DNA of 64,000 nt from Solicoccozyma terricola (lineage: Eukaryota > Basidiomycota > Tremellomycetes > Filobasidiales > Piskurozymaceae): NCBI GenBank assembly GCA_001600875.1, contig BCLD01000002.1, positions 1,132,057 to 1,196,056 of the forward strand, in the 5' to 3' direction. Shown piece after piece: positions 21,566 through 33,274 of this stretch. The first letter of the stretch is position 1, and each line of letters starts with the position of its first letter. The notes beneath the pieces were generated by a model. It searched no databases, was not told the DNA's origin, and saw only the letters and a program-made list of their open reading frames with translations. A program made the translations under genes and the position numbers.

Positions 21566-23007
21566 AGTTTGTATCGGCAGGTCTGAAGGTGTAGGTGCGA
21601 TCAATATGCAAATCTACCTGACCGAGGTTCTGAGGATCACTTAAACAGACATATGCGTTGTGCGGTTGCCTTATCTCCCCGCGGGACCCGGTCAAGTGAC
21701 CCACTACTGCAACTCGTGACTACCGAGTTAGCCCCAAAGATTCATTCCGCAATTCAACCACCACTCCCTGTGTGTTCGCACACCCTTGCGCTTGACACTT
21801 CCTCGTCAGGTCACGGTCGTAACACAGGGTGAAGTACTAGATGGGTGAGAGCTCATACGACCTTAATAGCACTGGAAAAGTAAATTTCTCCCTTTCCACC
21901 TAAAAGGTGCTCATGTACAATTGCAAGCATCACAAGCTGATATACGCCTAGCCTTGACGAGGAAGTATCCTGCGCAAGGGTGTGCTCCGGAGTGCCATTC
22001 AGCGCGCATTCGTCGAGCACGGCGTCGATGAGCAACAAATCTCCTCGACGTCTCTAGGCCTTGCGCGATTGACATCCACACTCAAGGGTTCGACGTCGTC
22101 TTCTGTTTCCCCGACACCTGGGACCTCGCTTGTGGCTCTTATCAAGAGGACATCGCGGACGCTGCTTTCTGCAGGCCTAGGTAGAGGTACTGATCCCATT
22201 GTGAGTATTCGAGTGAAGATTTGGGAGGCTGACGGTGTTGATTCTACGCCAGCGAGGATGGCAATCCCATGGGTTGCCATGAGGATGGTCCTTCGTTCTC
22301 GCCGCGAAACGGCTACGAGAGCACTGTACCGCATTGGACAGGTCTGCCTGTCTTTCCAAACCGGACAAGTCAACGTATCCTTCCAAACCGGTCTCGCCGC
22401 AGACGTGGTCCGGGTGAGTCGAGGGATGGCCGAGCATGTGTGGATGCTAAAGCCCGTACCACAGACTTCTGCACTCCAAGTTCGATTCATCGGAGCGCTA
22501 TGCCGCAGTCGCCGTAAAGGTCAGACACCAATCAGCTGGATTACATCGAAGGACGTGGGAGAAGTACATTGCGCGCGTGCCTCATAACCACGTTGCCGAC
22601 GACAGAATATTAAAACCGCGTTGTTGCCCTCGAAGGCGATCCAAAGACTGTCGTAGGACTCATCGACATGGCGGCAGAAGTTGCCAACGTCACCATATGT
22701 CCCACCTTTACAGATAAAGAGGTGGAGAGGAAGGCAGCAGTTCCCGATCCCTCTCCGACGACGGTCATCCCCTGATTGATGGTCGCTTGGGATGAGGGGA
22801 GAGCGTGGGGTGGAGAGGGACGGGATGACTTGGTGAAGAGGTTTACTGCCGAGCGTATGGGGGACGTTCTGACGAGGAATATAAAAGGCAGGGGCTGAAC
22901 CCGGCGCTACCTTGATTGTATCTGTCAATACCGAAGGACAGTTGAAGCGTTTGGAAACATCTATACATCCGTTGTAGTCGCAACATCATCACCATCACCC
23001 ATTCCCC
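21566..23007. other. Spacer between methyltransferase and ArsH, no supported gene
   Basis: Contains the inverted repeat at 21778-21985. Long open frames overlap on both strands at 21982-22587, but neither has recognisable family sequence, and a short direct repeat (CTTTCCAAACCGG at about 22353 and 22379) lies inside. A third minus-strand frame at 22521-22928 is likewise unrecognised. Confidence 0.4.
21778..21985. repeat. Imperfect 31-bp inverted repeat, 208 bp overall
   Basis: Left arm 21778-21808 begins GCACACCCTTGCGC and ends ACTTCCTCGTCA. The right arm 21955-21985 is its reverse complement with 3 mismatches in the middle. Arms are separated by 146 bp. The size fits a small MITE-like element, but no flanking target duplication was recognised. 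Confidence 0.85.
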
Positions 23008-24092
23008 TTAAGCGGCATGAGCCTCATGGGCCATCTTTATCTTCTCATCCTTCTCCTTCTCCTTCTCCGCCTGAGTCAGCAACTTTCCCTTCAACCTCTT
23101 TTCCTCCCTCTCTGAATACCGATCTTCTAAGAGCAACTTGTGTGGAAGTAATAAAATACTGAATTTTACCAACTCTTCGCAGACATCGACGAGGCGATCT
23201 CGGTTTGAAGAGGGTAGGAGACGGCCGGCGGGAGTGAATGATTTCCAAGCCAAAGGGAGGGATGACTGTGAGAAATGCAAACGTCAGGCTGAGTGGCTTG
23301 CAACAGGACATAGTAAACCCACTTGGTTAGGAATAACAATCATTCGCATCCATCGACCAAGAATTCGCAGAGTGTTCACTGTGTTGAATGATTGACTACC
23401 GCCGTTGATCTGATAAATCGGCATCAGTACAGCCGTCCCTGCCCGTCTCGTCCCGTCTCGGAGTGGAACACACTTGTGCAAATGCCAACACCCTGCCTTG
23501 AGTAGGTCTGACCGATCCCGTTGATAATGGTATCCAGTCGACTACGGCCCACGACCCATTAGTTGTTGCGACCAAATGCCAAGGCCGGCCGGCCTGCCAA
23601 CTAACTCACTTTGATTCTTCATCACGGCCGTAATATTCCCGTGCTGTTCAGGACTACACCAAAACTGAGCCTGGGACCATTCACTGAGTTGTCTAAGCTC
23701 TTGGACTTTCGGATGTTGATGTTGAATATCGTCTTTGATGGGTAGGCCAGAGGGGTCGTACATTCGAACATCGCAGCCTAGACGGTGGAGGATTCGAGAG
23801 GCTTCGAATGCCATGAGACGGGAGTAGGATCTTGGGGGGTAGAGGGGCGGGGTGAATGCGTTGATCGCGACTCGGGTCATCCTCACGCTCACCGTTCTCG
23901 GAGACTTCCATACAATACCAGAACCTTCAGCCTCCCCTCCGCTTGCCGCGCAAGTTCCGTGGTCGTCGTCAACTCTAGGTCTTTCGTCCAATCCGGTTCG
24001 GTAGCAGGTTGACCGTTGTCGTTGAGTTCTGCTCCAGGTATTTCATGGAGTAGGAAGGGACGGTAGGCGTCTGTGTCAAATTGGATGGCCAT
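23008..24092 (-). CDS. arsH: ArsH, NADPH-dependent FMN organoarsenical oxidase, 277 aa
   Basis: Five exons: 23893-24092, 23610-23830, 23474-23541, 23323-23409, 23008-23265, introns 57-68 nt, all in phase. The flavodoxin-like domain begins LKVLVLYGSLRERSYSRLM, the FMN phosphate loop of ArsH, followed by DPSGLPIKDD, PEQHGNITAVMKNQ, a VRPTQG loop, GGSQSFNTVN and LRILGRWMRM. The C-terminal extension is Lys/Glu-rich and coiled-coil-like. ArsH oxidises trivalent methylated arsenicals to pentavalent forms, complementing the methyltransferase at 20642. Start chosen at 24092 because an upstream in-frame stretch is low-complexity Pro/His and lacks family similarity. It is divergent from the arsenate reductase gene, with a shared 427-bp promoter region. 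Confidence 0.96.
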
Positions 24093-24519
24093 GGTGCGAG
24101 GTTTTGAGTGGTGGAACAGAGTACGTGCGGGAGGTAGGCGGTGTGGGCGGTGTGGGTGGGAGTAGGTTGGGGCTGGGGCTGGGGCAAGGGCGATAACGTG
24201 CCTGATAGGATTGGTCTGGTATGACAGCCGTTTGGTGACTGAATTGCAGGAGCAGGACAGCATCCAGCGGTCAGATGAGAGTAAAGTGATGGCAGAGCGG
24301 ACAAGGGCTCCCCTCGCAGCAGAGGCGTGGTGATAACTATTCGACCGGTTCAACTAGTCCGCGCCCAGATTCAGAAAAAATGTAATGGTGTTCTGCACCT
24401 ACGTAAGCTTCAGTGTTCGGTTCCGTCCGGATATTCGCGATATTCAAATTTAGATAGACGGCAAAACCCCCGTGCCGATGTTCAAAATCGATGGGCCTCG
24501 ATGGGCCTTCAATCAACTC

Positions 24520-25143
24520 ATGCTCCGAACACTTTCCATACAGCGATTCGCTTCCAACAGCAGGCTCCACAACATAGCATACAACCGCCTCCAGACGTCC
24601 ACAAACATGTCGGCCAAGTGGTTCGATCACCTGCCGAAACCGGTCAGTAAGCCCGCCGAAATGAGCGTCGCCGAGCTGCGCGAAAGGATGCGCAGCGGGG
24701 AATGTGGCAAGGATTTCGTAGTGGTGGACGTCCGAAGGACAGATATCGAGGTGAAAGGCTTTTGAAGCTTGCAAATGGAGGGATGGCGCGCTGATGAACC
24801 TTACTGCGACGACACCGCCAGGAGCCCAACAACTACGTGATCCACAATGCCATCAATCTTCCAGCACAGACTTTCCATCAAACATTGCCTGGAATCTACT
24901 CTGTTCTCTCACCGTGAGTAATGCAAATTCATGAAAAAGAACTGCAACTAATGGCCCCGTCCGTCCAGCATATCGGCAGTCATCTTCCACTGCTCGAGCA
25001 GCAAAGGACGCGGTCCGCGATGCGCTGCATGGTATCAAGACAAACTGGATGAGATGAATAACAACAGCTCAAAAGCATTTGTCTTGACCGGGGGTATCGA
25101 TGCATGGATCCAAAACTTTCCGGATGAGGTCGTAAAAGTTTAG
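24520..25143 (+). CDS. Arsenate reductase, Cdc25/rhodanese type (Acr2-like), ~165 aa
   Basis: Three exons: 24520-24750, 24822-24913, 24969-25143, in phase. The rhodanese fold carries VVVDVRR, an AINLPAQTF segment, and the active-site loop HCSSSKGR, a CX5R phosphatase-type motif used by Acr2 arsenate reductases; the C-terminus has VLTGGIDAW. From the Met at 24520 the first ~29 residues are Arg/Ser/Asn-rich without acids and look like a mitochondrial presequence. The Met at 24607 (MSAKWFDH) would give a cytosolic 136-residue form, the usual Acr2 length, so the start is uncertain. It reduces As(V) to As(III) for the ACR3 pump encoded 177 bp downstream. Confidence 0.93.
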
Positions 25144-25319
25144 AATTTGATTTCCAAGATCCCAATTGATATTCGCCACCGAGACCAATCAAATTCAAAT
25201 TCGATGCAAATTCGATGCTTGGTGCCTGGTGTTCAAATACATTATAGAAGTACAACGTTGTCTGTAGCTGCAATGCCAAGCTTCCCATTCATCCACAGTT
25301 TATCATCTAAAATCTCAAA

Positions 25320-27093
25320 ATGAACGACATCCCTCCTACTCCTTCATCCTCTACTCCTTCATCGCCCGAGGTCCTGCCCTCGACTAAGAGTGCTAGCATG
25401 GCCCCTGCCGAGCTGGACCAGCCACACCAGAGTGAGCACAGTTCTACCCCGCAGCTCCTTGCCCGTACAAACCACATCCTTGCATTTACAGCCTCACTTC
25501 TGAAAGGCCTCGGATGGCTAGATCGATTCCTAGCCATCTTCGTCCTTGGCGCCATGATACTCGGAGTCGTCATTGGTAAGTCGTCGTTTTGCTGATAGGT
25601 GTCCCACCCAGCTGCTGACACTGACACCGCTCTTTTCAGGTAAATTCGCTCCGAATGTCAACGTCGTGCTCACAGGTTCAACACTGAATGGTGTATCCAT
25701 ACGTGAGTACCATCTTTCTTGGCCATCCACCAAAAGAATTCCGACGCTCAAACTTGGTTCCACCATGTCACACAGCGATCGTCATCGGTCTCCTCGTGAT
25801 GATGTGGCCGATCTTGACGAAAGGTGAGGGCGGGCGAGCGAGCGCACACTCTTTCTGGTCTCCTGATGATCACTTCGACGAATCACTTGTNTAGTTCAAT
25901 ACGAGAAGCTTCCCAAGNTGTTTTCCACTCGTCATATCTGGCGGCAAGTGATCACTTCCCTCGTTCTCAATTGGATCATTGGACCATTCGTACGTCGTCT
26001 GGAGAGGTATGCAAGGCANGCAGGNCTGATGCCGATCGTTTCAGATCATGCTTGGAGCGGCATGGGCAACGTTACCTGATTTACCGACATATCGNACTGG
26101 AGTTATCATGGTCGGCTTGGCAAGGTAGTTTCNCCTCCTTTGCTTCTATCTACAANACATGACTCACCCGTAAATTTAACCGGCAGATGCATAGCAATGG
26201 TAATGATCTGGAATCANCTAGCNCAAGGCGACNNCGACTACTGTGCCATCATCGTCATAGTCAATTCAGTCCTCCAAATCATCTTATACTCTCCGATGTG
26301 TCTATTATTCATCAACGTCATCTCTCATGAAGATCAACACCTCAAACTCGAATACGGCCAGACAGCAATCGCTGTACTCATTTATCTCGGTATTCCACTC
26401 GCTGCCGGGATTGTCACTAGGTTCATCGGAATGAAGACCATGGGTGAGACCAAGTTTTATGCAAAGTTCTTGCCCTACTTTGGACCTTTGGCTTTGATTG
26501 GTCTATTATACACGTTGAGTGCTCCGTTGCTCCTCTTACTCCAGCGAGCTGATGCCTGTCCTATCAAACAGCATCATCTTGATTTTCGCTGAACAAGCTC
26601 AACGAATCCTCTCCAACATCGGCTCGGTTTTCAGAGTCTTTGTACCGATGATCCTCTACTTTGTGATCATGTGGTCGATGACTTTCCTGTTGATCTATCA
26701 ACTTAGCATAAGGAAAGGAGGAGCTGAAAAGTGGGGGTACAAGATGGCTGTCGTGCAGGTGAGTTTGAAGGAGGTGGAAGTCGGAGGCGTTTGCTGACGA
26801 TCTCTTTTCTGTGGCAGAGTTTCACTGCTGGTTCAAACAAGTAAGTCGCCTGTCGGTCTTGCGTTTCATTTCCCTGTTTCTCACTCCCCACCAACAGCTT
26901 CGAGCTAGCTATAGCAGTAACAATCGCCATCTATGGTGTAAACTCCGACCAAGCCCTCGCAGCAACCATAGGACCACTTGTGGAAGTACCCGTGTTGCTT
27001 GGTTTGACTTATTTGGCTCTGTGGTTCAAGAGGAGATTAGATTGGAGAGAGAAGGGAGAGCGTGTGGAGCGGGGCGAGAAGGAGGTAGTTTGA
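25320..27093 (+). CDS. ACR3: ACR3 arsenite efflux transporter, 424 aa
   Basis: Nine exons: 25320-25575, 25640-25702, 25776-25823, 25895-25989, 26045-26124, 26187-26513, 26572-26758, 26818-26840, 26898-27093; every junction keeps phase. A Ser/Pro-rich N-terminal tail of ~60 residues precedes about ten hydrophobic helices. Family landmarks are GVIIG-type first helix, MMWPILTKVQYEKLP, the helix with the conserved Cys in RCIAMVMIWN, SVLQIILYSP, LIFAEQAQRIL, TAGSNNFELAIAV and the helix with conserved Glu in LVEVPVLLGL. It exports As(III) through the plasma membrane. Several Ns lie in exons 4-6, so a few residues are undetermined. Downstream of and co-oriented with the arsenate reductase. Confidence 0.96.
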
Positions 27094-27543
27094 ATGGATG
27101 GGAAGTCAACTGCAGGACATTGATAATCCTGAAACTTTGCTTTGTATTAGGGCACAAAGAACAATTTATTTAGAACGCCCTAAGACTATTACATGTCATC
27201 GCCAAGCTACCACATATTAGTGGGCCCGCCGCTCAGATAACGACGAGTGTACATTGTGCTTGGCGGCAATACCGGCTGTGATCAGCCTGTGCAAAGCTTA
27301 AACATCGAAGTCAGAAACCTCATACTGCGGGGCGAACGTCGAATTATACTGGGCCGGCTGAACCTGGCGCCGCCAATAGGTGATTCATGACATCTTGAGC
27401 ACAACGGAATGGAAGTGAGGAGAGAAATGGCTTGGAGTTTGCGCTGCAGTTCTGCAAGGTAGTTTGTGCATGTCCTGCTTGGATTCCATCCCGCTGCCTT
27501 GTGGAGCTCACATGTCATATGCAACATCGGTCAAGAATGAGAA
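27094..27543. other. Intergenic between converging ACR3 and the CTB9-like gene
   Basis: About 450 bp between two 3' ends. No gene recognised. Confidence 0.4.
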
Positions 27544-28967
27544 CTACTCGAAAGGGGCCTGCTCATAGAATACAAGACAACGCAGTTCGATACTATGTCG
27601 AGGCAAATATGGAATGCCTTTTGGAGGTGCGACGATGAAGCTAAGTATGGGAATTGCATTGCATTCCATAAGCTGCTGCGATGAGTGGTTTTGATTTCTG
27701 GCCCAAACTTACCCCGAGTGCGGAGCTACCACGTCAGGCTTGGCGTTATCGTAGCACTGCAGCAAGACCATTATCAGTAGGCGCGCCCTGGGAGCTGCCT
27801 AGCATTGCTCACCTTAATTGCGATGACCTCGCTGGGTTGCATATTCGAAAGGTAGTACCAGCGGTGGTTGGGATTGTAATGTACCAAGAATGTGGAGCCC
27901 ATTCTGCGACGTCTTGGTAAGCTGCAGTTTGATTCCACAGCCGGCGAGACTCCCTTACCTGTCGCGATACAATATTTTACCGACGACCAAGTCTTGTTTG
28001 GCCACGCTTCGTATGTCACACAATCCCAGTGGCGCGTCAACCACCGGCCCTCGTAGAGGTCTCCAAATGTTAATAATCTGGCATCGAGATCGTAGTAGCC
28101 GTTCACCGTCTTCGTTTCCGGCATGTGCCAGGACTCGGGCACGGCCAGCTTCTGGTGTTTGGTCAATATGCGCTGAACATCACGGCGGATGCGGTCAGAT
28201 CGATGGTGAGCGATGAACGTTAGGCTCCTCACCTCGATACACTGGCTGACGCTAGATGACCGGTGAATCACGTATATTAATGTGCGTTCGTTCGTCTGCG
28301 CCTGGCGTATCGCTCACCTTCCCGAGCTTGTCCGGTAGATCATCCGTAGCTTCGTTGCGAAGGCGGATCGTGTGATCAAAACTGATGTAGACTCCAGAGT
28401 TAAGATAGGCGTTTTTGAAGAACGTTAGTCTTGTGTGGAGAACCCTCTCACATAATGACTCGTGTAGCACCAAGTTTGTCTTTGATTATCCTGTAGGAGG
28501 AGAATTGGCAGCTGCGCAATCGCCGGAATCAACAACGGATAAACTAACCGAGAGGTTTCCTCATAATACCTCCCCTTGATAGCCTGAACGTCGTTCCACT
28601 CCTTGAAAACCGGTGGCACTGAATACCACGCATCGAAGCCGGATTTGTCGAGGCCAATGTCGTTCGCATGATCCCGGATGTCGTGAATCTGGCCACCGGT
28701 ATTTCAGACCATTCGTTCGAACCCAGAGAACCATAGCTCACCTCGCATTGATGCGCCTCTAGCACCTCGTTATGCTCCGGCCGACCCTTTGGGGGCGGAT
28801 ATGCATACTTCCGGGTATTGGAACAAAGCTGGTCATTTTGCCTGTACCTGACTCATCATAGAGCGAGCGATGGCTGCACACTCTGAATGGCGGCTCCGGC
28901 GGATCGGCGCAAGGTAGTTGATCGTCGTTGTGAGGGCTCGTACTTGCGCAGGCACCCGCTGGTCCAT
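27544..28967 (-). CDS. CTB9/AsaB/CmcJ-family oxidoreductase, 303 aa
   Basis: Ten-exon model: 28848-28967, 28742-28807, 28549-28688, 28452-28490, 28318-28381, 28233-28251 (19 nt), 27959-28172, 27813-27921, 27713-27756, 27544-27640; phases agree throughout, though the first 40-nt intron is less sure. Family landmarks: TTTINYLAP at the N-terminus, IHDIRDH, VPPVFKEW, ATRVIIFDHTIR, RQPVYRAHIDQTPEAG, QIINIWRPLRGPV, YNPNHRWYYLSNM and a SIELRCLVFYE tail. Relatives include cercosporin CTB9 and cephamycin CmcJ, hydroxylase or desaturase enzymes of secondary metabolism; the substrate here is unknown. One intron is only 37 nt. It converges with ACR3 and is unlikely to be functionally tied to arsenic. Confidence 0.88.
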
Positions 28968-31638
28968 AATGCGTTGAGTGAGATGCAAAGTCTTGCTCGA
29001 CAGTTGCATGTTCGTCAGTGAATGATGCGACATGCCAGAGCAAGTTCCGCGGCGGGAAGTTGTTTTACCCCACGGCTTTGTCCGATTCTTGCCTGACACG
29101 TGCTTGCCGATGCCGAATTTGATTAAATCTTATCGAATTTTACCTGATCGCCGTGCCGTAGCCCCCGGAATATGTTGAAATCACGTGATTCAGCTCTAAT
29201 CCCAGTACCCGACAATGGACTCTTTCGCTCTCTTTCTTTCTTTGGCTCCAAGACATATATGACATCTGTTTTTCTTTAAAAGAGCGGGGGTCATGGCTGG
29301 GGAGAATATGTGTTGTATTCCCCCCACCAAAATTGATGTCGACTTCCTGGGCCTTGAACAACACCGAAAAATCGAATTCGGGATGATCCGATCATGTGCT
29401 TAGACGCGCTTCCTGCTATCGGTCACTGTAATTGATTATGGCCAAATCAAATTCGCCCAACTTTGATCTTTCTGAATTTGATCTGGAGAGAATTTTGCCT
29501 GAATGATAATTTGTTATTCATACGGTTTGAATTTTCAGGTCTGGAAACGAGAGGACGGGGAACAGGAAGTCCATCCCAAGTTTTGGCACATCGACATGAG
29601 CGCAACGATGGCATGTAATCGGGCAATCTGACTGAAATCATAGAAATGGCCCCTCCATCTGTCGAGGACTCGGACGAAGACATCATCCCCCTCACGACTG
29701 ACTCTCCATTTGTTACGTGCCCATCATGTGGCATGGCAGAGACGGTTCCGCTGATACAGGCCAAGGTGAACCAGCGGCATTTACAAGCGTCTGCCCAGTC
29801 TTTCAAGAGCTGATTGATACTCCGCTCTTTGCATTGATCGGTGCAGCTACTCTTCGTCTGGATTCAAGCCGACTCTGATGCTGCGGAATCGTAGCCGAGG
29901 TGGCGGTATCCCTCTCATGTATTCCGGCGACAGGCTGGCTGGTCATCTCGCTGTGACACTCTCCAGTCTTGGCAAATTAAAAGCTATCAGCATGACAGTA
30001 GGTTCCAGAGGGAATATCACGCTAGCGAGCCGCCGACTCCACAGTGGTTGACAGGTTAGAGGAGTAGCAAAGAGCTACTTCGACAAGTGCGACATTGTTT
30101 TGTTGAATTTGCGCCGCCACGATCTCTACTCTTGCGTGCGGGATGGTTCGCATCTCGTGGGCGCTCCGATTGGACACATCCTGTGAGTCATCTCGAGCTT
30201 GGAAAGGCGCAATGTTGACACATCGTTCTCGGCATGCTTTCAGCCCCTTCGACGTTGAGTGGCCGTCATTGACGAACTCTGTTCAAGATCAAAGCCATCA
30301 CCTGCCACCTACCATCAAACTTCCCTACCCGCCCAAGGTTTCAGTTGAATACATCATTGAAGTCGAGGTGAGAAGATCAAGATGGCAGTCCAATTATAGG
30401 TAGGTCAAGAGTCCTTGGTGCATCATGTAGATCGTCGTCTGAATAGCAAGTCCAGGGGTTTACATGAACACCCCCTAACTCCGGAACCCCGAACCCCCGA
30501 CATGTTATATCATTAAGTAGAGAGAGCAAGAGAGAGGAGCAGCAAGACAAAATCGATTGTCGAATTGTCTCATGACGACATTTCGTCCAGCCACCGTCAA
30601 GTTCACGTTCATCTCGCTATACCCCATGGCTTTTGCTCCATTCGACGTGTCCAACGAATGCATATCATCATAAGAAGCGAACATATCGACGTTGTTAGCA
30701 CCACCACCCAGACCAACCTGAGCTGCATTACCACCAACACCACTACCGAGGGACAACTTCTGGGGAGGAGCGTTTCCCCTGTCCTTGACAGCACGGCGGA
30801 TGCTATGGTGGAGCACATCGGCTTTGCTGTGGTTGGGCGGGGCGGATTTCCGTCAGTCTACCACTCAATCGAGTTCGAATGCCTTTCAACAACACTTGCC
30901 CTTTAGCTCCGAGCCAATTCCTATCGGACTGGTTGTAGGGAGTTACCTCGTCCTTCAAGAGGTCAACTGCGTTTCGACATCGTCAGCCATTATAAGAAGT
31001 GAATAGCTGATAAAATGTTGCTTGCTCAACGCTCTGATATATAGGGTGAATCCCTGCCGGTCCTGCATCAGAACTGTGATGTTCCTGCAAGGCGCCGGCG
31101 ACTGTGTAGGTCAAGTTTGCATCGCCTGTAATGTACGTGACAGAATCGAATAAGTGGCTGAACGAAAAATTTCTTCTAGGGTCTCCATTATGCAGTTTCT
31201 ACGGGGGTTGGCGGTGGGAACCTTAAGTCTCAGGAACGCATGGGTGATCGCACATCGTCTCTCACCATATCACCCGGTCCAACCGGAATGCCCGGCGATT
31301 GAGAGTTGCGAAGCAGCTGTCAGGTGCGACCCTCTGCCGCTAATTCCTAGTTTTGATACTGATCGCTTCTACAGCTTCCGCCATGACTGACGACCACTAT
31401 GTTTATTTTGGTAACAGTTGGACAATATTGAAGGATTCGCTTCTTCTTTTGCATTCTTGGAGCAAATATTTCTTCCTGGTAGGTCACAATTTCACAAGAT
31501 ACTCCTCGGTACGATGCCAACGTGTGAGTAGATGCCAGGATGATAGAGTATGGGAGAATGATATTGTTTATGGGGACAAGGGGATCAATGAAAACAAATC
31601 AATTGTGCAACATTGAACCCCTTCACTCCCGAAGAAGA
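28968..31638. other. 2.7-kb stretch without a confident gene
   Basis: No family recognised. A 94-101-codon minus-strand open segment at about 30505-30810 has a Gly/Asn-rich composition (GSGVGGNAAQ, GLGGGANNVDMF) that might be one exon of an unknown gene; no ATG start or second exon could be supported. AT-rich blocks near 29100-29520 have no repeats. The 3' end of the kinase-like gene lies at the right edge. Confidence 0.4.
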
Positions 31639-32784
31639 CTAGACGTCGAATTGAGCTACGTTGTCTAATACCGTCGTCCTCCAGCTCGACACGAGATCGC
31701 TCCTCTGGTCCCTCGGCGATACCTCCACAATAGCACGCACGAAGTCTGCCACGGTCTGCATTGCCTCCTGCAGCTGCGACGCAAATACTGCGTCATTTAA
31801 GAGCGTGACATTCCTCTTCTGGCAACGCTCGGTAAACAGCTCTAGGAGCTTGGCCTTCTCCCGAGCGCCCGCCTCGCCCTCCTGCCCTGTCCAGAGAAAT
31901 GACCTCCGCGGGTTCCATTGTTGAAACGGCATGACCCCGGAAAACTCCCAATCGAGAATCGCCGTGATCTTGCCTGACGTCTTTTCATACATTACATTCG
32001 CGAAGTGAAGGTCCTTGTGGACGAGTCGCAGCTTCGTGGAGTTGAGCTCTGTGGAGTGTCGCGGTAGGATGGCTAAGAATGCCTTTAATCGAGGTATGTC
32101 GTTACGCATAAACGCGAGCTTGTCATGTATCTCAATAAGACGTATATATTGGCGGATCTGCGCGGACACATAGTCGACGTAGTTTTGATATGGGCCGGCG
32201 ATGTTGAGACTGGTTACAGTTTCTGTTGGCCAGAGTCCAAGGTCAGGTATCTGCCAGAATGTCTCATCCACGACTTGTGCTATCACAATCCCGTCTTGCT
32301 CGTCAATGTTAAGACCGCCTATCGCTGCCCACTCATGGTTGTGCAATTGGTCGAGTATGTCGATCAACTGGTCTAAGACTCCCTCCAGCTGCTCTTTGTC
32401 CAAGGTCAAATAGATGTCGCTCAGTGTCTCTCCCTCGACGCGAGTGAGGAGGGTGTACTCGTAACCGAGGGGGTTATCGGCCGAGGCGTCGTAGGCTACA
32501 ACGCCAGGTATAGGTATCGTAGTGTTCTTCGAGATCCACGCCATCACTCCGACCTCGTTTTTGGTCTTGATCTTCGGTAGATGATTACCGGAAACTCGAA
32601 GTACTAAATTGGTGTGAGGAGACTTGACGTTGGAAGGAACAGTGATCATGTAGATCGAGTGATACTCCGCAGTCACCTTTGTGGGAACGATGTGAGTAGC
32701 TTTCGGTAGGCCGATTGAAGCTAGCAATTCGTTAATTGCATTGTCAGAGATGGCCGCCGGTAGATGCTCAGCTGGAGTGCCCAT
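31639..32784 (-). CDS. APH-fold phosphotransferase-like protein, 381 aa, single exon
   Basis: An uninterrupted frame from the ATG at 32784. The N-lobe includes LVLRVSGNHLP and a helix with KNEVGVMAW that would supply the kinase Lys and Glu. The C-lobe has the Brenner-type catalytic segment LVHKDLHFANVMY (H-x-D-x4-N) and the metal-binding ILDWEFSGVMP. This arrangement is that of the aminoglycoside phosphotransferase/choline kinase clan (PF01636), which is expanded in fungi with mostly unknown substrates. No signal peptide or membrane segment. Intron-free among intron-rich neighbours, as many fungal APH genes are. Confidence 0.92.
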   Translation of the reverse strand: MGTPAEHLPAAISDNAINELLASIGLPKATHIVPTKVTAEYHSIYMITVPSNVKSPHTNLVLRVSGNHLPKIKTKNEVGVMAWISKNTTIPIPGVVAYDASADNPLGYEYTLLTRVEGETLSDIYLTLDKEQLEGVLDQLIDILDQLHNHEWAAIGGLNIDEQDGIVIAQVVDETFWQIPDLGLWPTETVTSLNIAGPYQNYVDYVSAQIRQYIRLIEIHDKLAFMRNDIPRLKAFLAILPRHSTELNSTKLRLVHKDLHFANVMYEKTSGKITAILDWEFSGVMPFQQWNPRRSFLWTGQEGEAGAREKAKLLELFTERCQKRNVTLLNDAVFASQLQEAMQTVADFVRAIVEVSPRDQRSDLVSSWRTTVLDNVAQFDV

Positions 32785-33274
32785 GGTCGCCTGGCAAGAC
32801 TAAGGGTGTGCGCCTGGAAGTTCCGGAGGGTGTGCAACACGCCGTGGCCGTTATCTCCGGGAAAAATAGGCAGGGATACCTGAGCTAGGGCTTTGGAGCG
32901 GTCTTGCTAGAGATGTAAAGTTGAGATTTGGGAGCTTGACATGCGTCGCGATGTGGTCTGGATCTACGGGTGCTTATCGCGCGTGGGCGCGACGTTTTAT
33001 CGTTCGGCGGTTTGGCAGCACCCGAAAGTACCGAGTCAGTAGTTCGCACTGGATAAGGTACCGAGTCCAGAATGATTTGGGTTCCGAGGTGCAAGGTATT
33101 GCAGATGCAACGATAGTATGACGGTTGTATCGACCTTCACAGATAATTAGGTACTGGAACTGGCGATCGTACATCGCAACACATCGAGTATTACAACCCC
33201 TGTCCCTTCAACGACGAAATAGTATACATTGAATAACACCCCCCGATATCGAACCTTGTAAGGAGTTCGCCCAA
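32785..33274. other. Intergenic, nothing recognised
   Basis: 490 bp between the APH-like start codon and the MFS stop codon. Expected to hold the APH-like promoter; no repeat or gene seen. Confidence 0.4.

Noticed and set aside
21982..22587. Overlapping long open frames on both strands between ArsM and ArsH
   Set aside because: Neither frame shows family motifs, start context or splice partners; overlap on both strands suggests composition effects.
30505..30816. Gly/Asn-rich minus-strand open frame
   Set aside because: Could be one exon of an unknown gene, but no ATG start or second exon could be supported.
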